NCBI GenBank assembly: GCA_947073515.1
Contig: CAMTMC010000003.1
Location: 35,052 to 99,051, forward strand
DNA: 64,000 nucleotides
From: an uncultured bacterium
Lineage (GTDB): Bacteria > Bacillota > Clostridia > Oscillospirales > Oscillospiraceae
Reading direction: 5' to 3'
The notes beneath the pieces are model-generated. The model was not told the origin of the DNA. It was given only the letters and a program-made list of their open reading frames with translations, and ran no database searches. This document shows positions 1-7,239 of the stretch, in pieces (the first letter of the stretch is position 1; every line of letters begins with the position of its first letter). The position numbers and the translations under genes were made by a program.

Positions 1-218
1 CCCTTCTCCGCCGGGAGGGAGGCCCCGTAGCCCGAGGCCGTCACCGCTGCGATGATGTCCTGGGGGGACACCGCCCCCTCGTCGTACTCCGCTGTCATAG
101 AGTTGGACAGGAGGTTGACTGTGGCGGAGACCCCCTCCAGCTTGTTGACGGCCTTCTCCACGTGGGCGGAGCAGGCGGAGCAGGTCATGCCTGTTATGTT
201 AAACTTTTGCTTGGTCAT
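1..218 (-). CDS. Heavy-metal-associated domain protein, probably N-terminus of a copper-translocating P-type ATPase (partial)
   Basis: Only the first 72 or so codons lie in the window; the gene runs off the left edge. Translation starts MTKQKFNITGMTCSACSAH. The GMTCSAC motif (residues 10-16, Cys13 and Cys16) is the metal-binding loop of an HMA domain that binds Cu(I). Start ATG at 218 follows an AGGTG ribosome site. A CsoR-like operator lies just upstream, which supports a copper role. It could instead be a stand-alone CopZ chaperone if the frame ends soon after the edge, but the length already seen exceeds one 68-residue HMA domain, so CopA is preferred. Confidence 0.75.
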   Translation of the reverse strand, partial: MTKQKFNITGMTCSACSAHVEKAVNKLEGVSATVNLLSNSMTAEYDEGAVSPQDIIAAVTASGYGASLPAEK

Positions 219-250
219 AAAAATTCACCTGGCTTTCATGTTCCGGATTA

Positions 251-272
251 ATACCCCCCTGGGGTGGGGTAT
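251..272. promoter_or_regulatory. CsoR-like copper operator
   Basis: A dyad of the form ATACCCC-N8-GGGGTAT lies 33 bases upstream of the copper-ATPase start. CsoR/RcnR-family repressors bind G-tract dyads flanked by TA of just this kind. This is inference from motif form and position; the csoR gene itself is not in the window. Confidence 0.6.
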
Positions 273-343
273 CTATATGGTAACCCGGGGAGGCGGATTT
301 GTCAAGTATTAGTCTCTCCCGGTTAGGGGAAAACATGTGAAAA

Positions 344-367
344 CGCCGGAGCCTTCCGGCTCCGGCG
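344..367 (-). terminator. Hairpin terminator after queT
   Basis: CGCCGGAGCC and its complement around a 4-base loop, followed on the minus strand by GTTTTCACATGTTTT. It lies 15 bases past the queT stop. The T tract is interrupted, so strength is uncertain. Confidence 0.55.
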
Positions 368-381
368 CTGGTGGTTCCGTA

Positions 382-900
382 TTACGCGGCGGACAGCCGC
401 TCCACCGGGATGAAGGGCCGCAGGGCGGGCACCTTGGGCAGGGCGGACAGCAGCAGCTGGCCCAGCACCACGCAGGCGGCCAGCTCGCCCAGGCCGACGG
501 TGAGCGCGTTGAGGGCGTAGGCCTGCCAAAAGGCGGGGCCAAAGCCCACGGTGGACCAGGCGATCACTCCGCCCACAATGGCGGCGTTGCACAGCACCGG
601 CGGCAGGGAGGCCAGCCAGCGGTTGGGCATCCGCTGGGTCATCAGGCAGGCCAGGAGAGTCGCCAGAGAACCGGCCACCACATCAATCAGCCCAAAAGGA
701 GAGAACAGGTTGGCCAGAAGACAGCCGGCAAACAGCCCCGGCACGGCCGCCGGGAAGAGAAAGGGCAGAACGGTGAGGGCCTCCGCCACACGGAACTGCA
801 CCCCCATGTGCTGGGGGATGGGCAGAAACATCGTGAGGGTGGCGTACACCGCCGCGATGAGGGCGGCAAGGGTCAGGTCTTTGACGGTGAATTTGGACAT
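382..900 (-). CDS. queT: QueT family queuosine-precursor ECF transporter substrate-binding subunit
   Basis: 172 residues and strongly hydrophobic, with about five to six membrane spans. The start MSKFTVKDLTLAALIAAVYA and the internal conserved FRVAEALTVLPF and FSPFGLIDVV segments are typical of the QueT family (COG4708). QueT is the S-component that binds a queuosine precursor, probably preQ1 or queuine, and works with a shared ECF energy module not seen here. The start ATG has GGAGG seven bases upstream. The gene is monocistronic, with a promoter about 230 bases upstream and a structured leader between, suggesting RNA-level control. Confidence 0.85.
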   Translation of the reverse strand: MSKFTVKDLTLAALIAAVYATLTMFLPIPQHMGVQFRVAEALTVLPFLFPAAVPGLFAGCLLANLFSPFGLIDVVAGSLATLLACLMTQRMPNRWLASLPPVLCNAAIVGGVIAWSTVGFGPAFWQAYALNALTVGLGELAACVVLGQLLLSALPKVPALRPFIPVERLSAA

Positions 901-1119
901 AAAAAAACCTCCATTTTTTGTTTAGAGAACGGCGGGAAACCGCCGAACGAACACAAAGGTGTCACGCCCCGCCTGTTCGCGGCGCTCCCCCCCTCCGTCT
1001 CGAAACAAGGCCAGATCCGCCAGGCGGTTCTTGGGCCGTATTTCTCCCTTCGGCGCAGGCTCGCCGCTCGCGGCGGCTCAGACACTTCTTCGCGCTTGGA
1101 CGAGGTGTGGAAACTCGTC
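901..1119 (-). promoter_or_regulatory. Long structured leader of queT, possible riboswitch
   Basis: About 220 transcribed bases precede queT and hold no convincing ORF. Hairpins seen on the minus strand: GACGAG/CTCGTC near 1115-1097, GCCGC/GCGGC near 1075, CGAACA/TGTTCG near 980-950, and a perfect CGGCGG-TTTC-CCGCCG stem just before the ribosome site. I could not match the preQ1-I loop consensus. Class III preQ1 riboswitches are known upstream of queT in Ruminococcaceae and are the natural candidate. The class is not assigned. Confidence 0.35.
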
Positions 1120-1125
1120 GGAGAC

Positions 1126-1154
1126 ATTTTATCACAGTCACAGCGGCTTGTCCA
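1126..1154 (-). promoter_or_regulatory. Promoter of queT transcript
   Basis: TGGACA, a 17-base spacer, then TAAAAT on the minus strand. Good match to the housekeeping sigma consensus, reading toward queT. Confidence 0.6.
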
Positions 1155-1190
1155 GAAAAAAATCGGGGGCCGCCCCAGCGGGGCAGCTCC

Positions 1191-1433
1191 CTATTCAATT
1201 TCCTGTTCCAGGTCTTGAAAAATCGGGTGATTATAGAATTCTGAAATGGAAATTCCCAGTCCATCACACAATTTTTTCACCGTGATCGCCGAAATATCTT
1301 TGCGGCTGGCATCCATCATGCTGTAAACAGTGGACGGTGTCACACCGGACATAGTCGCCAGCTTATTATATTTTATTTTGCGCTCCTCGCACAGCAGCCG
1401 AAAGCGGAGCACAGTGGCCTCTTTTATCCGCAT
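1191..1433 (-). CDS. Small XRE-family HTH transcriptional regulator
   Basis: 80 residues beginning MRIKEATVLRFRLLCEER. The helix-turn-helix spans about residues 18-45 with LATMSGVTPSTVYSMM, followed by ITVKKLCDGLGISISEFY, the usual Cro/CI-type tail of a single-domain regulator. There is no ligand or oligomer domain. The ribosome site is weak. Palindromes in the upstream intergenic region (1468-1491 and 1518-1533) suggest autorepression. Target genes are unknown; the divergent traX neighbour is the obvious candidate. Confidence 0.8.
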   Translation of the reverse strand: MRIKEATVLRFRLLCEERKIKYNKLATMSGVTPSTVYSMMDASRKDISAITVKKLCDGLGISISEFYNHPIFQDLEQEIE

Positions 1434-1467
1434 AATTCTTCACCCATCCGTAGGATAAATTATTATG

Positions 1468-1534
1468 CGCAAGTTCGTATACGCACTTGCGTAATCTCAA
1501 AAGTTCTGGTAATATTATTACGCATCTGCGCAAA
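1468..1534. promoter_or_regulatory. Palindromic operators between XRE regulator and traX-like gene
   Basis: A 24-base near-perfect dyad (1468-1491; half-site CGCAAGTTCGTA, 11 of 12 positions symmetric) is followed 27 bases later by a smaller TTACGCA-TC-TGCGCAA dyad (1518-1533). Both carry the half-site TACGCA/TGCGCA. Their place just upstream of an XRE gene makes them likely binding sites for that protein. Confidence 0.55.
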
Positions 1535-1656
1535 AGTCTTCGGTTGCGCCCTCCGCCGGGAAAAACGGGGGCTGATCCGGGTGGAACAGCTGGCGCTGCC
1601 CCCTATATAACCCCGCTCCGGCGGGGGCCTTCCCTTAAGGGCACCGAATCCCCATC

Positions 1657-1702
1657 ATGGCAAAACGCCTTGCGTTTTGCCATCGACAGTGTTATACTGT
1701 CG
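1657..1702 (+). promoter_or_regulatory. Promoter of traX-like gene overlapped by two perfect dyads
   Basis: TTGCGT (1670-1675), 17 bases, TATACT (1693-1698). The -35 lies inside a perfect 12-base inverted repeat with a 3-base loop (1657-1683; arm ATGGCAAAACGC). The -10 lies inside CGACAGT-GTTAT-ACTGTCG (1684-1702). Dyads over both elements suggest repressor binding. Confidence 0.5.
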
Positions 1703-1727
1703 AAACAATATTTAAGGAGGCCACACT

Positions 1728-2453
1728 ATGGAACCTCAGCAGCTCCCCGCTCAACCCAAGCTGAAAACCAACCTAGACACCGATTTCCTAAAACTAATCG
1801 CCATCATCTCCATGCTCATCGACCACGTGGGCGGGAACCTATTCCCCCAGTCCCCGGCCTTTCGCTGGATTGGCCGGCTGGCCTTTCCCATTTTCGCCTA
1901 CTGCCTGACCGTTGGCCTGCTGTACACCCGTGATATCAAAAAATACATCCTCCGGCTGTCTGTTTTCGCCCTGATCTCCCAGCCCTTTTACATCTTCGCC
2001 ACCCACCCCTGGGACTGGCAGGCCGAGTGGATGAATCTGAACATCTTTTTCACCCTGGTGGTCAGCCTGGTGGCGATGTGGGGGCTCCACACCCAAAAGT
2101 GGTGGCTGTTCGTCGCCATGTTCCTGCTGGCCAGCCTGGTCAACTTCGATTACTCCAGCCAGGGAATCATCCTGATGCTGATCTTCTATTTCTGCCGGAA
2201 CAAGCCCGCCATGGGGGCCGGGCTCTATGTCCTGACCTGGCTCCCCGCCCTGTGGAGCGGATATCTGGAGGACCCCCTCAGCGTTGTGATCGGCGGCCAC
2301 GCCATCAACTGGACGGTCTTTGGCCTGCTGTCCGTGTTCCCCATCTTCATCCCCACCCACACCGGCGTCAAAATCCCCAAGTGGTTTTTCTACGGCTTCT
2401 ATCCCGCCCATCTGGCGGTAATCGGCGTCATCCGGGTGATTTGGAAGGTATGA
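1728..2453 (+). CDS. TraX family membrane protein
   Basis: 241 residues, about seven membrane spans. Diagnostic segments are FLKLIAIISMLIDHVGGNLFP near the N-terminus and RWIGRLAFPIFAYCLTVG, typical of the TraX family (PF05857) first known as the F-pilin acetylase. Chromosomal homologues in Clostridia are not linked to conjugation and their substrate is unknown; an acyl transfer to a surface molecule is a guess from the family. Start ATG has AAGGAGG eight bases upstream. No conjugation genes are nearby. Confidence 0.85.
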   Translation: MEPQQLPAQPKLKTNLDTDFLKLIAIISMLIDHVGGNLFPQSPAFRWIGRLAFPIFAYCLTVGLLYTRDIKKYILRLSVFALISQPFYIFATHPWDWQAEWMNLNIFFTLVVSLVAMWGLHTQKWWLFVAMFLLASLVNFDYSSQGIILMLIFYFCRNKPAMGAGLYVLTWLPALWSGYLEDPLSVVIGGHAINWTVFGLLSVFPIFIPTHTGVKIPKWFFYGFYPAHLAVIGVIRVIWKV

Positions 2454-2480
2454 CGCCCCCTGCCCCAGCCACAAAAAAAT

Positions 2481-2509
2481 CCCCCGCTCCGGCGACGCCG
2501 GGGCGGGGG
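2481..2509. terminator. Bidirectional terminator between traX-like gene and ACT gene
   Basis: CCCCCGCTCCGGCG and its near-complement around a short loop. The minus strand continues ATTTTTTT and the plus strand TTCATCTTTTT, so it can end both convergent transcripts. Confidence 0.8.
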
Positions 2510-2518
2510 TTCATCTTT

Positions 2519-2953
2519 TTACAGGTTGTCCATCTCCTCCTGGTCCACGGTCTTGATGTCCCGCTCAGCCAGGGCGGCGGCGGCTTTCCCGTTGTCCGCC
2601 ACTCGGAAGATCATGTAGGCGTGCTCCACGTCCTTGCCCCCCAGGAAGGCGTACATATATTCCACGTTCACCTGGGCGTCGGTGAGCACCTGGAGGACCT
2701 TGTTCAGCCCGCCGGGGACGTCGGGGATGGCCACCCCCAGCACCGGGGTGATGTTGTGGACATACCCGGCTTCCCGCAGGACGGCGGAGGCCCTGTCCGT
2801 GTCGTCCACAATCAGGCGGGCGATGCCGAAATCGCTGGTCTCCGCCACGCTCAGCGCCCGCAGGTCCACCTCATTCCGGGCCAGCACGCCGGTCATGGCG
2901 TACAGGGCGCCGGGTTTATTTTCCAGAAAAATAGAGATCTGCTTGATGTTCAT
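2519..2953 (-). CDS. ACT-domain protein, paired with phenylacetate-CoA ligase
   Basis: 144 residues made of two tandem ACT folds: MNIKQISIFLENKPGALYAM at the N-terminus and a second repeat from about residue 70 (HNITPVLGVAIPDVPGG). ACT domains bind amino acids to control linked enzymes. Stand-alone double-ACT proteins next to paaK are common in anaerobes. The ATG at 2953 has GGGGAGGAA upstream and is preferred to a TTG one codon earlier. It follows paaK by 18 bases and is likely co-transcribed. An aromatic amino acid or arylacetate ligand is inferred, not shown. Confidence 0.8.
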   Translation of the reverse strand: MNIKQISIFLENKPGALYAMTGVLARNEVDLRALSVAETSDFGIARLIVDDTDRASAVLREAGYVHNITPVLGVAIPDVPGGLNKVLQVLTDAQVNVEYMYAFLGGKDVEHAYMIFRVADNGKAAAALAERDIKTVDQEEMDNL

Positions 2954-2971
2954 CAAAATTCCTCCCCTCGA

Positions 2972-4273
2972 TTAAATCTTCCGCCTGTCAATGACCCGGA
3001 CGGCCTTGCCCTCGCTGCGGACAATGGACTTGGGGGCCACCAGGGTCACCTTGGCCGCCAGGCCCAGCATGGCCCGCAGGCCGTCCACCAGCTCCTTCTG
3101 CCGGCGGGAGATCTCGCCCATGTTGTCGGTGAACATCTCGGGGGTCATCTCCACTTGGACGTCCAGGGTGTCGGTGTTCCGCACCCGGTCCACGATCATC
3201 TGGTAGTTGGCGGGGTAGCCGGCGTTGAGGAGGACGGTCTCAATCTGGGACGGGAAGACGTTCACCCCCCGGATGATGAGCATGTCATCGGTACGGCCCC
3301 TGGGCTTGGCCATACGGACGTGGGTGCGGCCACAGGGGCACTTCTCCCGGCTGAGGACGCAGATGTCCCGGGTGCGGTAGCGCAGGAGGGGGAAGGCCTC
3401 CTTGGTGATGGCGGTGAACACCAGCTCTCCCTGGCTGCCCTCCGGGAGGACCTCGCCGGTGTCGGGGTCGATGATCTCGGCGATGAAGTGGTCCTCGTTG
3501 ATGTGCATCCCGCTCTGGGCGGAGCACTCGAAGGCCACGCCGGGGCCGGACAGCTCCGTCAGGCCGTAGATGTCGTAGGCCTTGATGCCCAGGGTGTTCT
3601 GGATGTCCCGGCGCATCTCCTCCGACCAGGCCTCGGCGCCGAAGATGCCCGCCTTCAGGGGGATCTGGTCGGGGGTGAGGCCCATCTCCTTCATGGTCTC
3701 GCCGATGTAGGCGGCGTAGGAGGGGGTGCAGCACAGGATGGTGGCGTTCAGATCCTGGATGAACATGATCTGCCGCTCGGTGTTGCCCGAGGAGGTGGGG
3801 ATGGTGAGGCAGCCCACCTTGTGGCTTCCGCCGTTGAGGCCCGGGCCGCCGGTGAACAGGCCGTAGCCGTAGGACACCTGGCACACGTCCTCATCGGTGC
3901 CCCCGGCGGCCACGATGGCCCGGGCGCAGCAGTCCTCCCACAGGTCGATATCGTGCTGGGTGTAGAAGGCCACCACCCGCTTGCCCGTGGTGCCGGAGGT
4001 GGACTGGATTCGCACGCAGTCCTTCACCGGCCGGGCCATCAGGCCGTAGGGGTAGGCCTCCCGCAGGTCGGCCTTGGTGACGAAGGGCAGTTTATGCAGG
4101 TCGTCCACGCCCTTGATGTCAGCGGGCGTCAACCCCTTCTCCTCCATCTTTTTCCGGTAATAGGGCACGTGGTCCCACACGTTCTTGACCTGGTTCACCA
4201 GGCGCTCGTCCTGCCAGGCCCTGATCTGCTCCTGAGACGCGCGCTCGATCTCAGGCTGATAATATCGCTCCAT
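2972..4273 (-). CDS. paaK: Phenylacetate-CoA ligase (arylacetate activating)
   Basis: 433 residues, normal for PaaK. It activates phenylacetate or related aryl acids with ATP and CoA. Adenylate-forming motifs: STSGTTGKRVV (SGTTGK at residues 93-98), YGLTE (236-240) and RGRTDDMLIIRGVNVFPSQIE near the C-terminus, the hinge region of PaaK-type ligases. The ATG at 4273 has AGGAAAGGA nine bases upstream; a TTG seven codons earlier would have no such site. It follows iorB after a terminator and is followed closely by the ACT gene. With iorAB it can interconvert arylacetate and arylpyruvate. Confidence 0.9.
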   Translation of the reverse strand: MERYYQPEIERASQEQIRAWQDERLVNQVKNVWDHVPYYRKKMEEKGLTPADIKGVDDLHKLPFVTKADLREAYPYGLMARPVKDCVRIQSTSGTTGKRVVAFYTQHDIDLWEDCCARAIVAAGGTDEDVCQVSYGYGLFTGGPGLNGGSHKVGCLTIPTSSGNTERQIMFIQDLNATILCCTPSYAAYIGETMKEMGLTPDQIPLKAGIFGAEAWSEEMRRDIQNTLGIKAYDIYGLTELSGPGVAFECSAQSGMHINEDHFIAEIIDPDTGEVLPEGSQGELVFTAITKEAFPLLRYRTRDICVLSREKCPCGRTHVRMAKPRGRTDDMLIIRGVNVFPSQIETVLLNAGYPANYQMIVDRVRNTDTLDVQVEMTPEMFTDNMGEISRRQKELVDGLRAMLGLAAKVTLVAPKSIVRSEGKAVRVIDRRKI

Positions 4274-4371
4274 GGGTATCAGTCCTTTCCTCAAATCTTA
4301 CATTTCAATAGGGGATTTTTATTCAAAAATGCCGCAATATATCACGACTTTTTTGCAATTATTAGATATTT

Positions 4372-4399
4372 TTAGTATTTTTATCCGTATCAGGTTCAA
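4372..4399 (-). promoter_or_regulatory. Possible promoter of paaK-ACT unit
   Basis: TTGAAC, 16 bases, TACTAA on the minus strand, in an AT-rich stretch between the iorB terminator and paaK. The match is moderate; the existence of a separate promoter is mainly argued from the terminator just upstream. Confidence 0.35.
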
Positions 4400-4430
4400 A
4401 AAAGAGCGGGGCGGCGGCAGAGGCCGCCCC
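4398..4430 (-). terminator. Intrinsic terminator after iorB
   Basis: GGGGCGGC-N7-GCCGCCCC followed by GCTCTTTTTT on the minus strand, 16 bases past the iorB stop. It implies that iorAB and paaK-ACT are at least partly separate transcripts. Confidence 0.8.
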
Positions 4431-4445
4431 TGTGCTCCTATTCTG

Positions 4446-5018
4446 TTACGCCTTTTTCCCCAGCTGGAAGGCCTTTTTGTTCAGCTCCAAAAACTTGGGG
4501 GGAACCATGGCCTCCAGGGACTTCTGCCAGGCCTCGTCAGGCAGGTCGAAGTAATGGGACAGCCGGCCCATGAGGACGATGTTCACCGCCTTGCTGCTGC
4601 CGGCCTCCTCGGCCAGCTTCAGGCAGTCCAGGGCGTCCACCTTGGCCCCGGCGGCACGCATCTTCTCCACCAGGTTTTCCGGGTACCGGGCCGCCCCGGT
4701 GATGACGGGCATGGGGTCGATCTGCTGGGTGGAGGTGACGATCTGGCCGTCGGGCTTGAGGTAGCTCAGCCACCGGGCGGCCTCCAGCAGCTCAAAGGAG
4801 ACGATGTAGTCGGCCTCCCCCTTGTCAATAACGGGGGAGTTTACCTTGTCGCCATAGCGGACGTAAGTGACCACCGAGCCGCCCCGCTGGGACATGCCGT
4901 GGACCTCGGACACCTTGACATCATGGCCCTGCTCCATCAGCAGATGGCCCAGCAGCTTGCTGGCCAGCAGGGAGCCCTGGCCCCCCACGCCCACGATCAT
5001 AATATTTTTGGTTTCCAC
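4446..5018 (-). CDS. iorB: Indolepyruvate ferredoxin oxidoreductase, beta subunit
   Basis: 190 residues. The N-terminal VETKNIMIVGVGGQGS carries the GxGGQG motif (from residue 10) of the gamma-type domain of 2-oxoacid:ferredoxin oxidoreductases. With IorA it interconverts arylpyruvates and aryl-acetyl-CoA plus CO2 using ferredoxin. The start is a GTG at 5018, preceded by AAGGAGGGC; it lies two bases past the iorA stop, so the pair is translationally coupled. The longer in-frame extension upstream overlaps the iorA ferredoxin domain and is not used. Confidence 0.92.
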   Translation of the reverse strand: METKNIMIVGVGGQGSLLASKLLGHLLMEQGHDVKVSEVHGMSQRGGSVVTYVRYGDKVNSPVIDKGEADYIVSFELLEAARWLSYLKPDGQIVTSTQQIDPMPVITGAARYPENLVEKMRAAGAKVDALDCLKLAEEAGSSKAVNIVLMGRLSHYFDLPDEAWQKSLEAMVPPKFLELNKKAFQLGKKA

Positions 5019-5020
5019 GA

Positions 5021-6766
5021 TTAGCCCTCCTTTTTGGTGCTGGCAAAGGCCTTCACGGCGCACAGCTGCTGGCACACGCCGCAGCCCACGCACAGGGTGG
5101 CGTCCACCCGGGCCTTGCCCTCCTTCATGGAGATGGCGGGACAGCCGATCTTCATGCAGCTCTTACAGCCCACGCACTTGCCGGTGTCCACCGTAAGAGG
5201 GGCGCTGTGCTTGACATACTTCAGCAGGGCGCAGGGCCGGCGGCTGATGATCACCGAGGGCTCGGCGGCGGCCAGCTCCTCCTTCAGGACGGTGTCGCAG
5301 GCTTTCAGATCGTAGGGGTCCACCACCCGCACCCGGTTGAAGCCCATGGCCTTACACAGGGACTCCAGGTCGATTTTCCCGGCGGGGTCACCCTTGATGT
5401 TGTAGCCCGTGGTGGGGTTCTGCTGGTGGCCGGTCATGCCGGTGATGGAGTTATCCAGGATGATGACGGTGGAATTGGACCGGTTATAGGCGATGTTGGC
5501 CAGGCCGGTCATGCCCGAATGCATAAAGGTGGAGTCACCGATGACGGCCACGGTTTTCCCCTCGGTCTCCGCCCCGCCGGCCTTATTGAAGCCGTGGATG
5601 GCGGAGATGGAGCCGCCCATGCACAGGGTCATGTCCATGGCGGACAGGGGGGCGACGGCGCCCAGGGTGTAGCAGCCGATATCGCCCAGCACGGTACACT
5701 TGTTCTTGCTCAGGGTGTAGAACAGCCCTCTGTGGGGACAGCCGGCGCACATGACCGGGGGACGGTTGGGGATCTCGTCCTCCAAGGCCCGGCCCATGGG
5801 GAAGGTATGGGTCAGGCGGTCGGCCACCAGATTCTGGGAGAACTCGCCCAGCCGGGGGAAGTCGTACTCCCCGGAGGGCTTCAGCCCCAGGGCGGCGCAG
5901 TAGTCGGAGATGATGGGATCCAGCTCCTCCACCACCACCAGCTCCTCCACCGACTTGGCGAAGTCTATGAGCTTCTGGTCGGGCAGGGGCCAGGCCATCC
6001 CCAGCTTTAAAACGGGGTATGTATCGCCGCAGACCTCTTTCACGTACTGGTAGGAGGTGGAGGAGGTGATGATGCCGAGCTTGTGATCCCTTCCCTCCTC
6101 CACCCGGTTGATGGGGGCGGTCTCCGCCCACCGCTGAAGCTTCTGGGTGCGCTCCTCCACGAAGGGGTGGCGGCGGATGGCGTTGGCGGGCATCATCACA
6201 TATTTGGCGATGTTCTTTTCATAGGGCTTCCCGTCCCGCTCGACCCGCTCCGAGGTCCTGACAATGGACTGGGAGTGGGCGATCCGGGTACACATCTTCA
6301 AAAGGACGGGGGTGTCGAACTCCTCGCTGAGCTCGTAGGCCAGCTTGGCGAACTCCAGGGCCTCGGCGGAGTCGGAGGGCTCCAGCATGGGCACCTTGGC
6401 GGCCCGGGCGTAGTGGCGGGAGTCCTGCTCGTTCTGGGAGGAGTGCATCCCCGGGTCGTCGGCCACGCCGATGACCATGCCGGCGTTGACCCCGGTGTAG
6501 GCCATGGTAAACAGGGGGTCGGCGGCCACGTTCAATCCCACGTGCTTCATGGCGCAGAAGGAACGCTTGCCCGCCAGGCAGGCCCCGAAGGCGGTCTCCA
6601 TAGCGACCTTCTCGTTGGGGGCCCACTCGCAGTAGATCTCGTCGTACTTGGCGGCCTCCTCGGTGATCTCGGTACTGGGGGTGCCGGGGTAGCTGGAGAT
6701 CACAGCGCAGCCGGCCTCATACAGTCCTCTGGCAACGGCGGCGTTGCCCAGCATCAGCTCTCTCAT
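5021..6766 (-). CDS. iorA: Indolepyruvate ferredoxin oxidoreductase, alpha subunit
   Basis: 581 residues, the usual IorA length. It has an N-terminal pyrimidine-binding domain (MRELMLGNAAVARGLYEAGC), a middle domain, a thiamine-diphosphate domain with GDIGCYTLG and IGDSTFMHSG, and a C-terminal pair of 4Fe-4S clusters (CVGCKSCMKIGCP and CVGCGVCQQLC, about residues 530-575). It catalyses reversible oxidative decarboxylation of arylpyruvates. ATG at 6766 with AGGGAAGG just upstream is chosen over an ATG 20 codons earlier that would encode a poorly conserved tail. The T-box upstream of yerC suggests use in synthesis. Confidence 0.95.
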   Translation of the reverse strand: MRELMLGNAAVARGLYEAGCAVISSYPGTPSTEITEEAAKYDEIYCEWAPNEKVAMETAFGACLAGKRSFCAMKHVGLNVAADPLFTMAYTGVNAGMVIGVADDPGMHSSQNEQDSRHYARAAKVPMLEPSDSAEALEFAKLAYELSEEFDTPVLLKMCTRIAHSQSIVRTSERVERDGKPYEKNIAKYVMMPANAIRRHPFVEERTQKLQRWAETAPINRVEEGRDHKLGIITSSTSYQYVKEVCGDTYPVLKLGMAWPLPDQKLIDFAKSVEELVVVEELDPIISDYCAALGLKPSGEYDFPRLGEFSQNLVADRLTHTFPMGRALEDEIPNRPPVMCAGCPHRGLFYTLSKNKCTVLGDIGCYTLGAVAPLSAMDMTLCMGGSISAIHGFNKAGGAETEGKTVAVIGDSTFMHSGMTGLANIAYNRSNSTVIILDNSITGMTGHQQNPTTGYNIKGDPAGKIDLESLCKAMGFNRVRVVDPYDLKACDTVLKEELAAAEPSVIISRRPCALLKYVKHSAPLTVDTGKCVGCKSCMKIGCPAISMKEGKARVDATLCVGCGVCQQLCAVKAFASTKKEG

Positions 6767-6822
6767 ATCCTTCCCTGCTTTCTGTGTGATGGATTGTGTC
6801 TGGCGGATGGGGGGCGCCCCGT

Positions 6823-7140
6823 TCACTGGGGTTCCCCGGGCTTCTCGTGCAGGCCCTGGCGCTGAATGACCTCCCGCATGACGCCGCCGGCGCCGTTGTC
6901 CAGCATGGACCGCCGGACCCGGCTGATGGTGGCGCTGGAGGCGCCGGTCTTCTCCAGAATGTCCAGATAGACCAGGCCCTGCTGGAGGTACACCGCCACA
7001 TCAAACCGCTGCTCCAAGGAGCGCAGCTCTGTGGGGGTGCACAGGTCGTCGAAAAATTTGCAGCACTCGTCCAGGTCCTTCAGCCGCAGGATGGTTTCGT
7101 ACAGGGCCGTACTCCGGGCCCGATTTTCTACTTTGGCCAT
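6823..7140 (-). CDS. YerC/YecD family TrpR-related protein
   Basis: 105 residues, mostly helical: MAKVENRARSTALYETILRL, then LCTPTELRSLEQRFDVAVYL and the helix-turn-helix GASSATISRVRRSMLDNGAGG. The family is related to the tryptophan repressor and found in many Firmicutes; its ligand and target are not settled. The ATG has AAGGAG nine bases upstream. It is the first gene behind the T-box and sits 56 bases before iorA, so it may be a local regulator of aromatic metabolism. Confidence 0.88.
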   Translation of the reverse strand: MAKVENRARSTALYETILRLKDLDECCKFFDDLCTPTELRSLEQRFDVAVYLQQGLVYLDILEKTGASSATISRVRRSMLDNGAGGVMREVIQRQGLHEKPGEPQ

Positions 7141-7185
7141 TTAACCACTCCTTTTTTCTCTTCCTGGTGAGACTTACGCAAGGAT

Positions 7186-7214
7186 AGTGTAGCACACAAA
7201 AGTGTAAAAGTAAA
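7186..7214 (-). promoter_or_regulatory. Possible second promoter of yerC-iorAB, downstream of the T-box
   Basis: TTTACT, 17 bases, TACACT on the minus strand, between the T-box terminator and yerC. It overlaps a small dyad (CAC-TTTT-GTG) that could bind YerC. If active it would bypass T-box control. Confidence 0.4.
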
Positions 7215-7239
7215 GGGAGCGGCCCCAGAAAAGACCTGG

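Noticed and set aside
901..960. preQ1 class I riboswitch directly before queT
   Set aside because: The hairpin CGGCGG-TTTC-CCGCCG has a 4-base loop and lacks the CUA/CACC loop features and the A-rich tail in the right place. Not called as class I.
873..1127. 84-codon minus-strand ORF over the queT leader
   Set aside because: It overlaps the queT start, is Pro/Arg/Ser rich and lies within a strongly structured leader. More likely untranslated RNA or a repeat than a protein.
2027..4375. Very long plus-strand open frame opposite the ACT and paaK genes
   Set aside because: A GC-rich shadow: it is His/Gly/Val/Leu rich with no motif, lacks a ribosome site and lies antisense to well-supported genes. 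The same applies to the long frames opposite iorA, the phage genes, glgCD, the envelope operon and the SLH gene.
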